A stretch of 64,000 nt of DNA, from contig NZ_ML214297.1 of the NCBI RefSeq assembly GCF_004698125.1, positions 1,054,001-1,118,000 on the forward strand, written 5' to 3'. Numbering within the stretch: position 1 is the stretch's first letter; each line of letters starts with the position of its first letter. Positions 27,374 to 36,434 of this stretch are shown piece by piece. This stretch comes from Halosimplex halophilum. GTDB taxonomy: Archaea; Halobacteriota; Halobacteria; Halobacteriales; Haloarculaceae. Under the pieces are notes generated by a model that was not told the origin of the DNA, did no database searches, and saw only the letters and a list, made by a program, of their open reading frames with translations. The position numbers and the translations under genes were made by a program.

Positions 27374-28204
27374 ATGAACGGCATAGCCGGAAAATCGGCA
27401 CTCGTCACCGGAGCGGGGTCGGGCATCGGACGCGCCTCGGCACTCCGATTCGCCGAGGAGGGCGCGAACGTCGTCGTCGCGGACATCGACACCGAGGGCG
27501 GACGGGAGACCGTCGACCTGATCGAGGATGCCGGCGGGGACGCGACCTTCGTGGAGGTCGACGTGTCGGACACCGAGTCGGTCGAGCGGATGGTCGACAC
27601 CGCCGTCGAGACCTACGGCGGGCTCGACTTCGCGCACAACAACGCGGGCATCCTCACCGACTTCGTGGAGACCACGGGCATCAACGAGGCCAACTGGGAC
27701 CGGATCGTCGACATCAACCTCAAGGGGATCTGGTCGTGCATGAAGGCCGAACTCCCCGTCGTCGAGCACGGGGACGGCGGCGCCATCGTCAACACCGCCT
27801 CCGAGGCCGGGCTGGTGGGGATGGGCGGGCTCTCCAGCTACTCGGCCACCAAACACGGCGTGGTCGGGCTGACGAAGTCCGTCGCGCTGGAGTACGCCGA
27901 GCGCGGAGTCCGCGTCAACGCCATCGCCCCCGGACCGACGAAGACCAACATCCAGTCGGGGATCCTCGGCGACACCGGCGGGTCGGGGATACTCGGCCGG
28001 GTCCGCTCTATCGTTCAGATGGTCAAGATGGCGCTCTGGAGCCTCCGCGCCGACTTCGACACGTCCGCGATGCGGGACGTGCCGATGGGCCGGATCGCCG
28101 ACCCCGAGGAGATGGCCGGCGCGGTCGCCTTCCTCTGCTCGGCCGACGCCTCCTACATCACCGGGACGACGATCCCCGTCGACGGCGGCCAGGCGGCCGA
28201 CTGA
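27374..28204 (+). CDS. SDR family oxidoreductase
   Basis: 276 residues. Classical SDR motifs: TGAGSGIG (12-19) for NAD(P), NNAG, catalytic Ser in NTASEAG, and Y156xxxK160 (YSATKHG), ending with a GTTIPVDGG signature. A ~35-residue insertion (residues ~205-240) is longer than usual in front of the last helix. Substrate unknown. The 3' end faces the aldehyde dehydrogenase gene (convergent). Confidence 0.88.
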   Translation: MNGIAGKSALVTGAGSGIGRASALRFAEEGANVVVADIDTEGGRETVDLIEDAGGDATFVEVDVSDTESVERMVDTAVETYGGLDFAHNNAGILTDFVETTGINEANWDRIVDINLKGIWSCMKAELPVVEHGDGGAIVNTASEAGLVGMGGLSSYSATKHGVVGLTKSVALEYAERGVRVNAIAPGPTKTNIQSGILGDTGGSGILGRVRSIVQMVKMALWSLRADFDTSAMRDVPMGRIADPEEMAGAVAFLCSADASYITGTTIPVDGGQAAD

Positions 28205-28259
28205 GCGGCGGCCGAGCGGTGATCGACCCTCGTTGGAAGGTGACCAGGGTACAGCCCAG

Positions 28260-29750
28260 TCAGAACGGGTACTCGCGGGGCTCGCGCTGCAGCGACACCC
28301 ACTTCGTCTCGGTCACCTGCTCCAGGATGGTCCCGTCGTTGTACCCGCCCATGCCGGAGGCGCGGGTCCCGCTGAATGTGACGTGGGCCTCGTCGTTGAT
28401 CGGCTGGTCGTTGACGTGGACCTGACCCGTCTTCATGCGGTCGGCGATGTCCATCCCGGTCCCGAGGTCGCCGGCGTGGACCGACCCGGCGAGGCCGTAC
28501 TCGGTGTCGTTGGCGATCTCGACCGCCTCGTCGATATCGGAGAAGGGGATGACCGGCGCGATGGGGCCGAAGTGCTCGTTGCACGCGGCGGCCATGTCGT
28601 TGGTCACGCCCGAGAGGACGGTCGGCCGGACGACCAGCGAGTCGTCGACGCCCTCCAGGTCGGCCGTCTCGCCGCCCGTCTCCAGGGTCGCGCCGGCGTC
28701 GACGGTCTCCTCGACGTACGCCAGCATCTCGTCGCGCTGGGACTCGTCGATGATCGGGCCGACGATGGTGTCCTCGTCGTGAGCGCTGCCGACCGGGAGC
28801 GACTCGGCGCGGTCGACCAGGGCGTCGACGTACTCGTCGTATACGTCCTCGTGGACGACGTGGCGGTTGATCGAGATGCAGACCTGGCCCTGGTGGACGA
28901 ACGAGCCGAACGTAGCGCTGTCGACGGCGCGGTCGATGTCCGCGTCGGCGGTCACGATGTGGGCGTTGTTCCCGCCGAGCTCCATCGCCTGGGCGGAGAG
29001 GTTCTCGGCGGCGGTCGCGGCGACCTGCCGGCCGACCGGCGTCGAGCCCGTGAACGCGACCATGTCGCTCTCGGGGTGGCCGGCGACGCGGTCCCCGATG
29101 TCCGAGCCGCTGCCCGTGACGACGTTCAGCAGTCCGTCGGGCAGGCCCGCGTCCTCGAAGATCTTCGCGAACAGCAGCCCGCCCGTGATCGGCGCGTTCG
29201 ACGACGGTTTGAGCACGACCGCGTTGCCCGCCGCGAGGGCGGGCGCGACCGCGCGCATGGAGAGGTTGAGCGGGAAGTTCCACGGCGAGATCACCGTCAC
29301 GACCCCGCGGGGGACGCGCTCGACGCGGTTGTCCTTCCCGGGGACGTTCGAGTCCGCGAGCTCGCCTTTCATCCGCCGGGGCATCGTCGCCGCCTCGCCC
29401 ATCTGGTCCGCGGCGATCCGCAGCGACGTCTCGCCCATGATCTGCGACCCGCCCACCTCGGCGGCGAGCAGTTCCGCGATCCCCTCGCTGTGAGCCTGCA
29501 TCGCCTCCAGGGCGTCCTGGACGAGCGTCTCCCGGCGCCCGGGCGGCGCCTCGGCCCACTCCGACTGCGCCTCGGCGGCGGCCTCGTAGGCGGCTTCCAC
29601 GTCGGCCTCGCCGGCGGCGGGGACCGTCGCCACCTGCTCGCGGGTCGAGGGGTCCTCGACCGCGATGGTCTCGTCGCTCTCGGCGGCCGTCCACTCGCCG
29701 TCGACGTACAGTGCGTTCCAGTCGTCGTCGATCGCGTAGCTGTCGGGCAC
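28260..29750 (-). CDS. Aldehyde dehydrogenase family protein
   Basis: 496 residues from a GTG at 29750, where homology begins (DSYAIDDDWNALYVDGEW). The motifs ISPWNFPLNLSMRAVAPALAAGN, FTGSTPVGR, MELGGNNAHIV (general-base Glu) and GQVCISINR (nucleophile Cys) are intact. The pattern looks like benzaldehyde/vanillin dehydrogenase-type enzymes, which may fit the nearby aromatic-type genes, but the substrate is not certain. The frame stays open upstream only as antisense of other genes. Confidence 0.9.
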   Translation of the reverse strand: MPDSYAIDDDWNALYVDGEWTAAESDETIAVEDPSTREQVATVPAAGEADVEAAYEAAAEAQSEWAEAPPGRRETLVQDALEAMQAHSEGIAELLAAEVGGSQIMGETSLRIAADQMGEAATMPRRMKGELADSNVPGKDNRVERVPRGVVTVISPWNFPLNLSMRAVAPALAAGNAVVLKPSSNAPITGGLLFAKIFEDAGLPDGLLNVVTGSGSDIGDRVAGHPESDMVAFTGSTPVGRQVAATAAENLSAQAMELGGNNAHIVTADADIDRAVDSATFGSFVHQGQVCISINRHVVHEDVYDEYVDALVDRAESLPVGSAHDEDTIVGPIIDESQRDEMLAYVEETVDAGATLETGGETADLEGVDDSLVVRPTVLSGVTNDMAAACNEHFGPIAPVIPFSDIDEAVEIANDTEYGLAGSVHAGDLGTGMDIADRMKTGQVHVNDQPINDEAHVTFSGTRASGMGGYNDGTILEQVTETKWVSLQREPREYPF

Positions 29751-29930
29751 GAGTGTCTCGGCTAGGGAATTCGGACCGAAAAGGGGCGAGGACCCGGGCG
29801 GTGCTGCCGGTTCCCGTCGCAAACGCAGGCGACCGGCGAGCGAACGGCTTGAAGTCGCCGGTACTCCTACCACAGGACGGATGTTCCACGCGAGTCCTCG
29901 GACTCCGGTCGACACGACGGAGGCGCGGAG

Positions 29931-30590
29931 ATGACCGGGCCGCATCAGGACCGGCCGCTCGTCACCGCCGGCGCGCCCCTCTCGGTCGCCGGAGCGGCCG
30001 CCGTCCTCGTCCACGGCCGCGGCGGGAGCGCCGACGGGATGGTCCGACTCGCCGACGAGTTCTACCGCCACGGCCTCGCGCTGGTCGCGCCCGCGGCCCG
30101 GCGCAACCGGTGGTACCCCAACTCGTTTCTCGCACCCCGCGAGGCCAACGAGCCCGAGCTCTCGTCGGCCCTGCAGGCGGTCGCCGACGCGGTCGAGACG
30201 GTCCGCGAGGCGGGCGTCCCGAGCGAGCGGACCGTCGTCCTCGGGATCTCCCAGGGCGCCTGCCTCGTCGCGGAGTTCGCCGCGGGGAATCCCCAGCGGT
30301 ACGGCGGCGTCGTCCTCGCCAGCGGCGGGCTGATGGGCCCCGAGGTCGGCCAGTACGAGGGCAGTCTCGACGGGACGCCGGTGCTCGTCGGCGGCCACGA
30401 GGGCGACCCGGCGGTCCCGGTCGACCGCGTCCGCGAGACGGCCGCGGTCTTCGAGTCGCTCGGCGGCGACGTGCGGATCCGCATCGAACCGGGCGACGAC
30501 CACGGGATCACGGACGCCGAACTCGCGGCGGTCGGCGACCTGGTCGAGGACCTGCTGGCCGACGGGGGCGACGAGCCGCCGGACCCGTGA
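29931..30590 (+). CDS. Alpha/beta hydrolase (MhqD/carboxylesterase-like)
   Basis: 219 residues, the size of the phospholipase/carboxylesterase family. It has the oxyanion HGRGGSADGM, the nucleophile GISQG, an Asp in VGGHEGDPAVP and a His in DDHGIT. It resembles Bacillus MhqD-type hydrolases, which accompany ring-cleaving dioxygenases. It is followed by the dioxygenase gene after a 93-nt gap in the same direction. Confidence 0.85.
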   Translation: MTGPHQDRPLVTAGAPLSVAGAAAVLVHGRGGSADGMVRLADEFYRHGLALVAPAARRNRWYPNSFLAPREANEPELSSALQAVADAVETVREAGVPSERTVVLGISQGACLVAEFAAGNPQRYGGVVLASGGLMGPEVGQYEGSLDGTPVLVGGHEGDPAVPVDRVRETAAVFESLGGDVRIRIEPGDDHGITDAELAAVGDLVEDLLADGGDEPPDP

Positions 30591-30683
30591 CCGGGCTCGT
30601 CCCCGACCCCGGTCGCGGCGGAGCGGCCGGGGGTTGAGTGTGCCTGCAGAGGGGGTATCGTGGTCGGCACCGAACCGGGGGCA

Positions 30684-31625
30684 ATGCCAGCGGACATCCC
30701 CGGGATCCACCACGTGACGGCCATCTCCAGCGACCCCGGCCGTACCCACCGCTTTCTCACCGAGACGCTGGGGTTACGACTGGTGAAACGCAGCGTCAAC
30801 CAGGACGACGTGTCGGTGTATCACCTCTTCTACGGCGACCGGAGCGGGTCCCCCGGAACGAGCATGACGTACTTCCCGTACACGGACGCCCAGCCCGGCC
30901 GCGTCGGCACGGGCCAGGTGACGACCGTCCAGTTCACGATCCCCGCCGGGTCCGTCGAGTACTGGACCGACCGCCTCGACTCGGAGGGCGTCGCCCACGG
31001 TCCGCCCCGCGAGCGCTTCGGCGACACCGTGGTCACCTTCGAGGACCCCGACGGGCTCCCGATGGAACTCGTCGCACGCGCGGACGCGCCCGACGGCGAC
31101 CCGCCGGACGGTCCCGTCCCGGACCAGCACGCCGTCCGCGGCTTCTTCGGGGTGACGCTCTCGCTGGCGACCGCCAGCGGCACGGGGAGCCTGCTCAAGA
31201 CGATGGGGTTCCAGCCGACCCGCAGCGAGAAACACCGCCAGCGGTTCCGCGCCGGCGGCGACCTGGGCGCCGTCGTCGACGTGCTGGAGGACCCCGAGGC
31301 CCCGCGCGGCGAGGCGGGCGCCGGCACGGTCCACCACGTCGCCTTCCAGGTCTCCGACGCCGAACAGGCACAGTGGCACGACGCCCTCGTCGAGCGGGGG
31401 CTCCGCCCAACCCAGATCATCGACCGCAAGTGGTTCCGGTCGATCTACGCCCGCACCGAGGGCGGCGTCCTCTTCGAGTTCGCCACCAAGTCGCCCGGCT
31501 ACACCGTCGACGAGAGCGTCGACGAACTCGGCGAGCACCTCGTGCTCCCCGAGTGGCTCGAGGACCGCCGCGCCGAGATCGAGGCGAACCTGCCCGAGCT
31601 GCCGAGCGCACCCCGCGAGGCCTGA
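30684..31625 (+). CDS. VOC-family ring-cleaving dioxygenase (MhqO-like), copy 1
   Basis: 313 residues from the ATG at 30684 (an upstream GTG at 30660 is less likely). Two glyoxalase/VOC modules: IHHVTAISSDPGRTHRFLTETLGLR at the start and TVHHVAFQVSDAEQA in the second, with a C-terminal VLFEFATKSPGY giving a metal ligand Glu. Such proteins are annotated as hydroquinone or catechol-type ring-cleaving enzymes. Likely in a transcription unit with the hydrolase. Confidence 0.85.
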   Translation: MPADIPGIHHVTAISSDPGRTHRFLTETLGLRLVKRSVNQDDVSVYHLFYGDRSGSPGTSMTYFPYTDAQPGRVGTGQVTTVQFTIPAGSVEYWTDRLDSEGVAHGPPRERFGDTVVTFEDPDGLPMELVARADAPDGDPPDGPVPDQHAVRGFFGVTLSLATASGTGSLLKTMGFQPTRSEKHRQRFRAGGDLGAVVDVLEDPEAPRGEAGAGTVHHVAFQVSDAEQAQWHDALVERGLRPTQIIDRKWFRSIYARTEGGVLFEFATKSPGYTVDESVDELGEHLVLPEWLEDRRAEIEANLPELPSAPREA

Positions 31626-31680
31626 GCGGGACCGCGCGGCGCCACCCGGACCGCGAACGACGGCCACTCCCTGCGGAGGG

Positions 31681-32649
31681 TCACTCGCCGTCGAACGGCG
31701 GCAGTTGCCCCTCGATCATCCCGCGGTCCTCCTCCAGCCACGGCGGGAGGACGAGGTCACTGCCGGGGTCGGGTTCACGCTCGGCGACGCCGAGTCCCGG
31801 TCGCTCGGTCGCCAGTTCGAACAGGATCCCGCCGCCGTCGCGGACGTACAGCGACTCGAAGAAGTGGCGTTCTTTCACTCGCGACACGTCGAAGCCCCGC
31901 TCGTCGAGTAGCTCGCGCCACTCGCGCAACTGCTCGCCGCTCTCGACGCTCAGCGCGACGTGGTGGATCGACCCCCGCCCCTCCTTGCCGTACGCGGCGT
32001 CGTCGGTCAGCAGGTCGACCGTCGACTCGCGGCCTCCGGGCAGTCGATAGCGGACGAGGTCGTCGCGCTCGGCGACGATCTCGAACCCGAAGGTGTCCAG
32101 CAGGCTCGCGGTGACGTACGGGTCCGCGGAGCGGACGGCGACGCCGCGGACGCCGCGGACCGCGTGTTCGGCGGGGATCGCACCGTCCGGCTGGCCGCCG
32201 GTCCAGGGGTGGTCGGCCTCCGCGTCGAGGTCGGTCGGCGCGGCATCGCCCTCCGGGACACCGACGAGTTCCAGTGAGGTGCCGTCGGGGTCCTCGAAGG
32301 TCAGGACGGGCTCGCCGAACCGTTCGCCCCGGTCGACGGCCACGCCGCGGTCGGCCAGCCGGTCGGCCCAGTAGTCGACGGAGCCCGCGGGGATCCGCAG
32401 CGCCGCGCTCGTGATGTCGGGTTTTCCGATCCGACCCGGTTCCTCCCGCGGGTAGGTGAAGAAGGTGAGCACCGAGCCGGGGGTCCCGCGCTCGTCGCCG
32501 TAGTAGAGGTGGTAGACGAACGGCTCCTCGAAATTGACCGTCCGCAGGAGAAAGCGCAGTCCGAGCGTCTCCGCGTAGAACCGCCGGTTCTCGCCGGGGT
32601 CGCCCGCGACGACCGACACGTGATGGACGCCGAGCGTGTCCGAGAGCAC
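31681..32649 (-). CDS. VOC-family ring-cleaving dioxygenase (MhqO-like), copy 2
   Basis: 322 residues, a clear paralogue of the gene it faces: VHHVSVVAGDPGENRRFYAETLGLR, SIHHVALSVESGEQL and ILFELATERPGLG supply the H/H/E ligands. It converges with copy 1 across a 55-nt gap. A divergent duplication with separate control is likely. Confidence 0.85.
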   Translation of the reverse strand: MLSDTLGVHHVSVVAGDPGENRRFYAETLGLRFLLRTVNFEEPFVYHLYYGDERGTPGSVLTFFTYPREEPGRIGKPDITSAALRIPAGSVDYWADRLADRGVAVDRGERFGEPVLTFEDPDGTSLELVGVPEGDAAPTDLDAEADHPWTGGQPDGAIPAEHAVRGVRGVAVRSADPYVTASLLDTFGFEIVAERDDLVRYRLPGGRESTVDLLTDDAAYGKEGRGSIHHVALSVESGEQLREWRELLDERGFDVSRVKERHFFESLYVRDGGGILFELATERPGLGVAEREPDPGSDLVLPPWLEEDRGMIEGQLPPFDGE

Positions 32650-32721
32650 TGCCGGCGGTAGGGGCCGCGCCGGGATAAGCCTGTCAGCGGCGGACGACCG
32701 GACGAGGGCCGAACCAGCCGG

Positions 32722-33264
32722 TCACTCGTGGCGCTCGCCGGCTTCGACCGTCGTCTCCAGCCAGTTCTCCTCGGGCGGGTACGGACAGGAGAAGGTGTCG
32801 CTGAACGCGCAGAACGGGGAGTACGCGAGGTTGAAGTCGACCGTCACCTCGTCGCCGTCTTCGAGGTCGCGGTCCGGTTCCAGTTCCATGTAGCGGCCGC
32901 CGTGGTAGGTCGCCTGGCCGGTCGTCTTGTCGCGGAACGGGACGAAGATGGACTCGTCCTCGGGCTGTTGCCGGTACCCGTGGAGTTCGCGAGTCTCCCC
33001 GTCGAGTTCGAACGCGAAGGTGACCACGCGCTCGTAGCGGACCGTCCGACCGTCGGAGGTCTCCATCTCGACGGGGTCGGGCTGGTCGTGGACCGTCACC
33101 GTCGCGTCGACGCGGTAGTCGGGGTCGGGCTCGAAGTAGTCCAGCCCGTCGAAGTCCTCGCGCTCGCCCGGCGGGATCGGCGACTGGGGGTGCTCGGCCA
33201 GGAACTCGTCCTTCTCGGCGCGGTTCGCCCGCAACTGCTCGGCCCACTCGTCTGTCTCGCTCAT
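32722..33264 (-). CDS. DUF1684 family protein
   Basis: 180 residues from the ATG at 33264. The signature is the PFRDKTTGQATYHGGRYMEL stretch and the VDFNLAYSPFCAFSDTFSCPYPPEENWL end with conserved Cys residues. DUF1684 proteins are widespread; role unknown. The frame is open further upstream, but only as antisense of the next genes. Confidence 0.9.
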   Translation of the reverse strand: MSETDEWAEQLRANRAEKDEFLAEHPQSPIPPGEREDFDGLDYFEPDPDYRVDATVTVHDQPDPVEMETSDGRTVRYERVVTFAFELDGETRELHGYRQQPEDESIFVPFRDKTTGQATYHGGRYMELEPDRDLEDGDEVTVDFNLAYSPFCAFSDTFSCPYPPEENWLETTVEAGERHE

Positions 33265-33423
33265 GGCCCGGGATTGCCGCCCCGGCGGTTTGAGTCCGGC
33301 GGTCACGGTCGCTCGATATCTGTCCGACCGATCCCGCACGACGGCGTCTGTGATAGCCCCGCGACGGCCCGAACACGCTCCGGGGCGCACACCTTTTTCT
33401 CGGTCGACCGCGAGGGGGCGGGT

Positions 33424-33726
33424 ATGAGCGAGATCGACCTCGACCTCCAGACGGTCGAGGAGGAACTGACCGACGAGGAGGAGGGCGACGACGGGGGCGG
33501 CCGGGTCGTCCTCGGCGTGCTCGACGGGACGACCCCCGACGAGGAGTGGGCCGAGATCGTCGAGGACGGCGGGACGCTCGTGCTCTCCATCGAGGGGGAC
33601 GTGAACGAACTCGCGGCGGGGTTCGCCCGCGACGTGCGCGAACTCGACGGCGACCTCATGCAGTTCCGCGGGTTCCTCGTGGTGACGCCGCCCGGCGTCG
33701 GCATCGACACGAGCCGGCTGGACTGA
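33424..33726 (+). CDS. DUF5779 family protein
   Basis: A 100-residue acidic protein with an EIDLDLQTVEEEL start and a VVLGVLDGTTPDEEWAEIV core, recalled as the Halobacteria-only family DUF5779. The fold looks alpha/beta. ATG at 33424; function unknown. Confidence 0.8.
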   Translation: MSEIDLDLQTVEEELTDEEEGDDGGGRVVLGVLDGTTPDEEWAEIVEDGGTLVLSIEGDVNELAAGFARDVRELDGDLMQFRGFLVVTPPGVGIDTSRLD

Positions 33727-33814
33727 GTGGGGTCGACGCCAGCAGTCCGTCGAGACCAGACGCCCCAACTCGTCGGTATCGGCGCTTATGTGGCCGGCGG
33801 GCCAACAGTGGGGT

Positions 33815-34492
33815 ATGCCGATGAAAGGCTCCGGACAGGCGGCGTCGTGGCGGGAGATCGACCAGTGGGAGGGCGGCACCGGCTGGATCGCCTACCCCGA
33901 CGAGGAGATGCAGCGGGCGAGCCACGCGCTGGTCTCCGACGGCGACGTGTGGCTCGTCGACCCCGTCGACTGCGACGGGCTGGACGAAACCCTCGCAGAG
34001 TACGGCACCGTCCGGGGCGTCGTCCTCCTGCTGGACCGCCACAAGCGCGACGCCGACGCGCTCGCGCGCCGCCACGAGGTGCCGGTGTACGTCCCCGAGT
34101 GGATGAGCGGCGTGCGCTCGGAGCTCTCGGCGCCCGTCGACCTGATCCGGCGGAGCCTCCCCGACAGCGGCTACGATCTGCACAAGCTCGTCGACAACCC
34201 GGTCTGGAAGGAGGGCTTCCTCTACGACGAGGACTCGAAGACGCTGGTCGTCGCCGAGGCGGTCGGCACCTCGGCGTTCATGCGCACGAGCGACGAGCGA
34301 CTCGGCGTCCACCCCGCGCTCCGGCTCAAACCGCCGAAGGCGCTCGGTCGCTACTCGCCCGACCGGATCCTGGTGGGCCACGGCGAGGGCGTCATGGAGG
34401 GCGCGGCCGAGGCGCTGACCGACGCGCTCGACGGGTCGCGCAAGCGGACGCCGCGGCTGTACGCCCAGACCGCCCGGGAGTTCCTGTTTTGA
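33815..34492 (+). CDS. Conserved haloarchaeal protein, possibly MBL-like fold without active site
   Basis: 225 residues from the ATG at 33815, about 28 nt after the TATA-like CTTATG (33785-33790); the ATG at 33788 would overlap that box. The order of segments (ASHALVSDGDVWLVDPVDC, GVVLLLDRHKRDA, VPVYVPEWM, DRILVGHGEGV) follows a metallo-beta-lactamase fold, but HxHxDH is absent (LDRHKRD instead). So hydrolase activity is doubtful. Conserved in Halobacteria by memory. Confidence 0.7.
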   Translation: MPMKGSGQAASWREIDQWEGGTGWIAYPDEEMQRASHALVSDGDVWLVDPVDCDGLDETLAEYGTVRGVVLLLDRHKRDADALARRHEVPVYVPEWMSGVRSELSAPVDLIRRSLPDSGYDLHKLVDNPVWKEGFLYDEDSKTLVVAEAVGTSAFMRTSDERLGVHPALRLKPPKALGRYSPDRILVGHGEGVMEGAAEALTDALDGSRKRTPRLYAQTAREFLF

Positions 34493-34584
34493 GCCAGGTC
34501 CGTGCCGAAGCTCGACGGTGCTGGGAGGGGAACGAGGAGCGCCGCGAGCGACGGAGTTTTGCCCCGGGCGGCGAATAACCCACC

Positions 34585-34995
34585 GTGGTCTACGCGACGC
34601 GGGGGCTGGTCGAGTCGTGTCTCAGGTTCGCCAGGGAGTCCGACCCGGACCCGGTGACCATCTCGCTGTCCGTGACGCCCGCCGGGGAGCTGCCGGGCGC
34701 GGACCTCCCGCCGGAGACGCCGGTGTTCACGCACTTCTACTACCCGGACTCGGCGGGGTCGGTCAACTTCGTCTTCGGCGTCGACATGGGGACGCCGGTC
34801 GGCCAGACCCAGGCGCGGTTCGTCTCCCACCCCAACGGGGAGCTGCGCGTCCGCCAGCGCGACGACTTCCACGAGCGCATCTTCGTCGCCGTCCCGCCGT
34901 GGGACGAGGGGTCGGTGGCCGTCTTCGACCGCCGCGGCGAAGAGCAGCCGCTGGAACTGCTCGACGTGGAACCGCCCGAGGAGTTCCCCGAGTGA
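34585..34995 (+). CDS. Conserved haloarchaeal hypothetical protein
   Basis: 136 residues from a GTG. It has a GRFVSHPNG-like strand (ARFVSHPNGELRV) and a VAVPPWDEGSVAVFDRRG end, and closely similar 130-140 residue proteins are, as I recall, general in Halobacteria. Function unknown; one possibility is an MPN/JAB-like fold, though no JAMM motif is present. Confidence 0.7.
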   Translation: MVYATRGLVESCLRFARESDPDPVTISLSVTPAGELPGADLPPETPVFTHFYYPDSAGSVNFVFGVDMGTPVGQTQARFVSHPNGELRVRQRDDFHERIFVAVPPWDEGSVAVFDRRGEEQPLELLDVEPPEEFPE

Positions 34996-35034
34996 CCGCT
35001 CGTCGGCGCACCCGCCGTGCGGTCGGACCGCCGT

Positions 35035-35244
35035 TCAGTCCAGGTACCCCAGGTCTTCGAGCTGGTCGGCGATCTCGGAGAACTCCGCCTCGGTCAGCTC
35101 GCCCTTCTGCTGGTTCTGGATGACGATGCTCCGGAGCAGGAACCGGACCAGGTCGCTCGTCGACGAGAAGCTCGTCCCCTCGATGGTCTCCTCGACGCGG
35201 TCGGCCAGGTCCTTCGGGATCGAGACGGTGGTGTAGTCGGTCAT
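35035..35244 (-). CDS. Ribbon-helix-helix protein (CopG/Arc type)
   Basis: 69 residues. The N-terminal strand DYTTVSIPKDLADRVEETIEG and helices SSTSDLVRFLLRSIV fit an RHH DNA-binding domain; an acidic C-terminal helix (ELTEAEFSEIADQLEDLGYLD) follows. Its target is unknown. It has no toxin partner adjacent, so probably a transcription factor rather than an antitoxin. Confidence 0.8.
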   Translation of the reverse strand: MTDYTTVSIPKDLADRVEETIEGTSFSSTSDLVRFLLRSIVIQNQQKGELTEAEFSEIADQLEDLGYLD

Positions 35245-35430
35245 ACCGTGCGGATGGGGAGGGGCGGGGTTAGTCGTTGTGGCTGGCCCTGAACGACGTA
35301 CCCGCTCCCCGTCGACGATACCGGACGTTCGAATGCTCAGAGCAGGTGAAGCACGTATCGTTCAGAACAGTATACACACCCCCTAATGTCGTAGAAGAAA
35401 TTATTGTCGTATGGCTAGAAATGCGAGCGA

Positions 35431-35907
35431 ATGAACTTCCGGGAGGCGACAACAAGTGATACGAGGGTGATGTCTCGTATTCAGCGGGAAGCACTACTGG
35501 AACGTGCCGAGGGGAGGTATTCGCCCGATCAGCTCCGCCACATGGTTGCAGCGGAATCTGACCGCGAAATAGTTCCTGAAAAGCGAGTCAGTTCGGAAGA
35601 AAATAGATACGTGATCGTAGAGGATGAAGGGAATCCTGTTGGGTACGGCGGAATCAGTATCGGTGAAGGAATCCTATTAGCAACGTTCGTTGAGCCATCA
35701 GTAGCCGACCAAGGGATCGGAAGCAGAATTGTCCGACACCTACATGATATAGCCCGAGACGAAGGACACGAAAACCTACGAACATACGCGTCTTTGAATG
35801 CAGTGGAATTCTATCGGAAACTTGGATACACGGAAGTAGAGCGGACTACCGTTGGGGAAGAGGGCGGGCCAGACATTCCGAGTGTTTTGATGAAAGCCCC
35901 TCTTTGA
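35431..35907 (+). CDS. GNAT family N-acetyltransferase
   Basis: 158 residues: MNFREATTSDTRVMSRIQ start, the acetyl-CoA binding GIGSRIVRHLHDIARDEG (Q/R-x-x-G-x-G/A motif QGIGS) and NAVEFYRKLGY near the end. Codons are clearly more AT-rich than those of the neighbours, suggesting transfer. Substrate unknown. Confidence 0.85.
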   Translation: MNFREATTSDTRVMSRIQREALLERAEGRYSPDQLRHMVAAESDREIVPEKRVSSEENRYVIVEDEGNPVGYGGISIGEGILLATFVEPSVADQGIGSRIVRHLHDIARDEGHENLRTYASLNAVEFYRKLGYTEVERTTVGEEGGPDIPSVLMKAPL

Positions 35908-35985
35908 AAGGTACCCAACACACACTGAATACCTACCAGACTCCGTCACAAGAACTACACATCGCGCCCACGAATCCGAGGGACG

Positions 35986-36411
35986 ATGCCCTCCAACGAC
36001 GAGCCCGAAACACTCCGCGCGGACATCGTCCGGCGCTGGAAGGAAGAGCTGTTCTCGGCGGACACCGTGGTCGCGGCGGTCGCCGTCGCGGTGGCGATCC
36101 CCGCCGGCCTCGCCGCCGCGGCCGTCGTCGACCCGGCCGCGCTGTATCCGGTCTGGCTGTCGACCGCGTCGGGCCCGAGCCTCGGCTACTGGCGCGGAAT
36201 CAGGATCGAGGTCCCGATGGACACCGCCGCGAGGGTCGGCCTCGTGATGGCGTCGGTGATCGCCGCCGTCACGAGCGGCGTCGTCGCGCTGACGCTCGCG
36301 CTCGGTGGGACCCAGGGCGCGGCCGTCGTCGCGGGGGCCGTCGTCGGCCTGCTGTTCGGCGGGCTCGCCAGCCGGTTCGCCTTCCACCGGCTGGCCGGCG
36401 AGACCGCGTGA
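35986..36411 (+). CDS. Membrane protein, four helices
   Basis: 141 residues with hydrophobic segments near 26-50, 83-103 and 109-130 and a weaker one between. No catalytic motif. Convergent with the peptidase gene. Function unknown. Confidence 0.65.
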   Translation: MPSNDEPETLRADIVRRWKEELFSADTVVAAVAVAVAIPAGLAAAAVVDPAALYPVWLSTASGPSLGYWRGIRIEVPMDTAARVGLVMASVIAAVTSGVVALTLALGGTQGAAVVAGAVVGLLFGGLASRFAFHRLAGETA

Positions 36412-36434
36412 CGCCGGCCACCGCACCCGCTCGT

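Noticed and set aside
28260-30749. 829-codon extension of the aldehyde dehydrogenase frame
   Set aside because: The upstream part is antisense to the hydrolase gene; family homology starts at the GTG at 29750.
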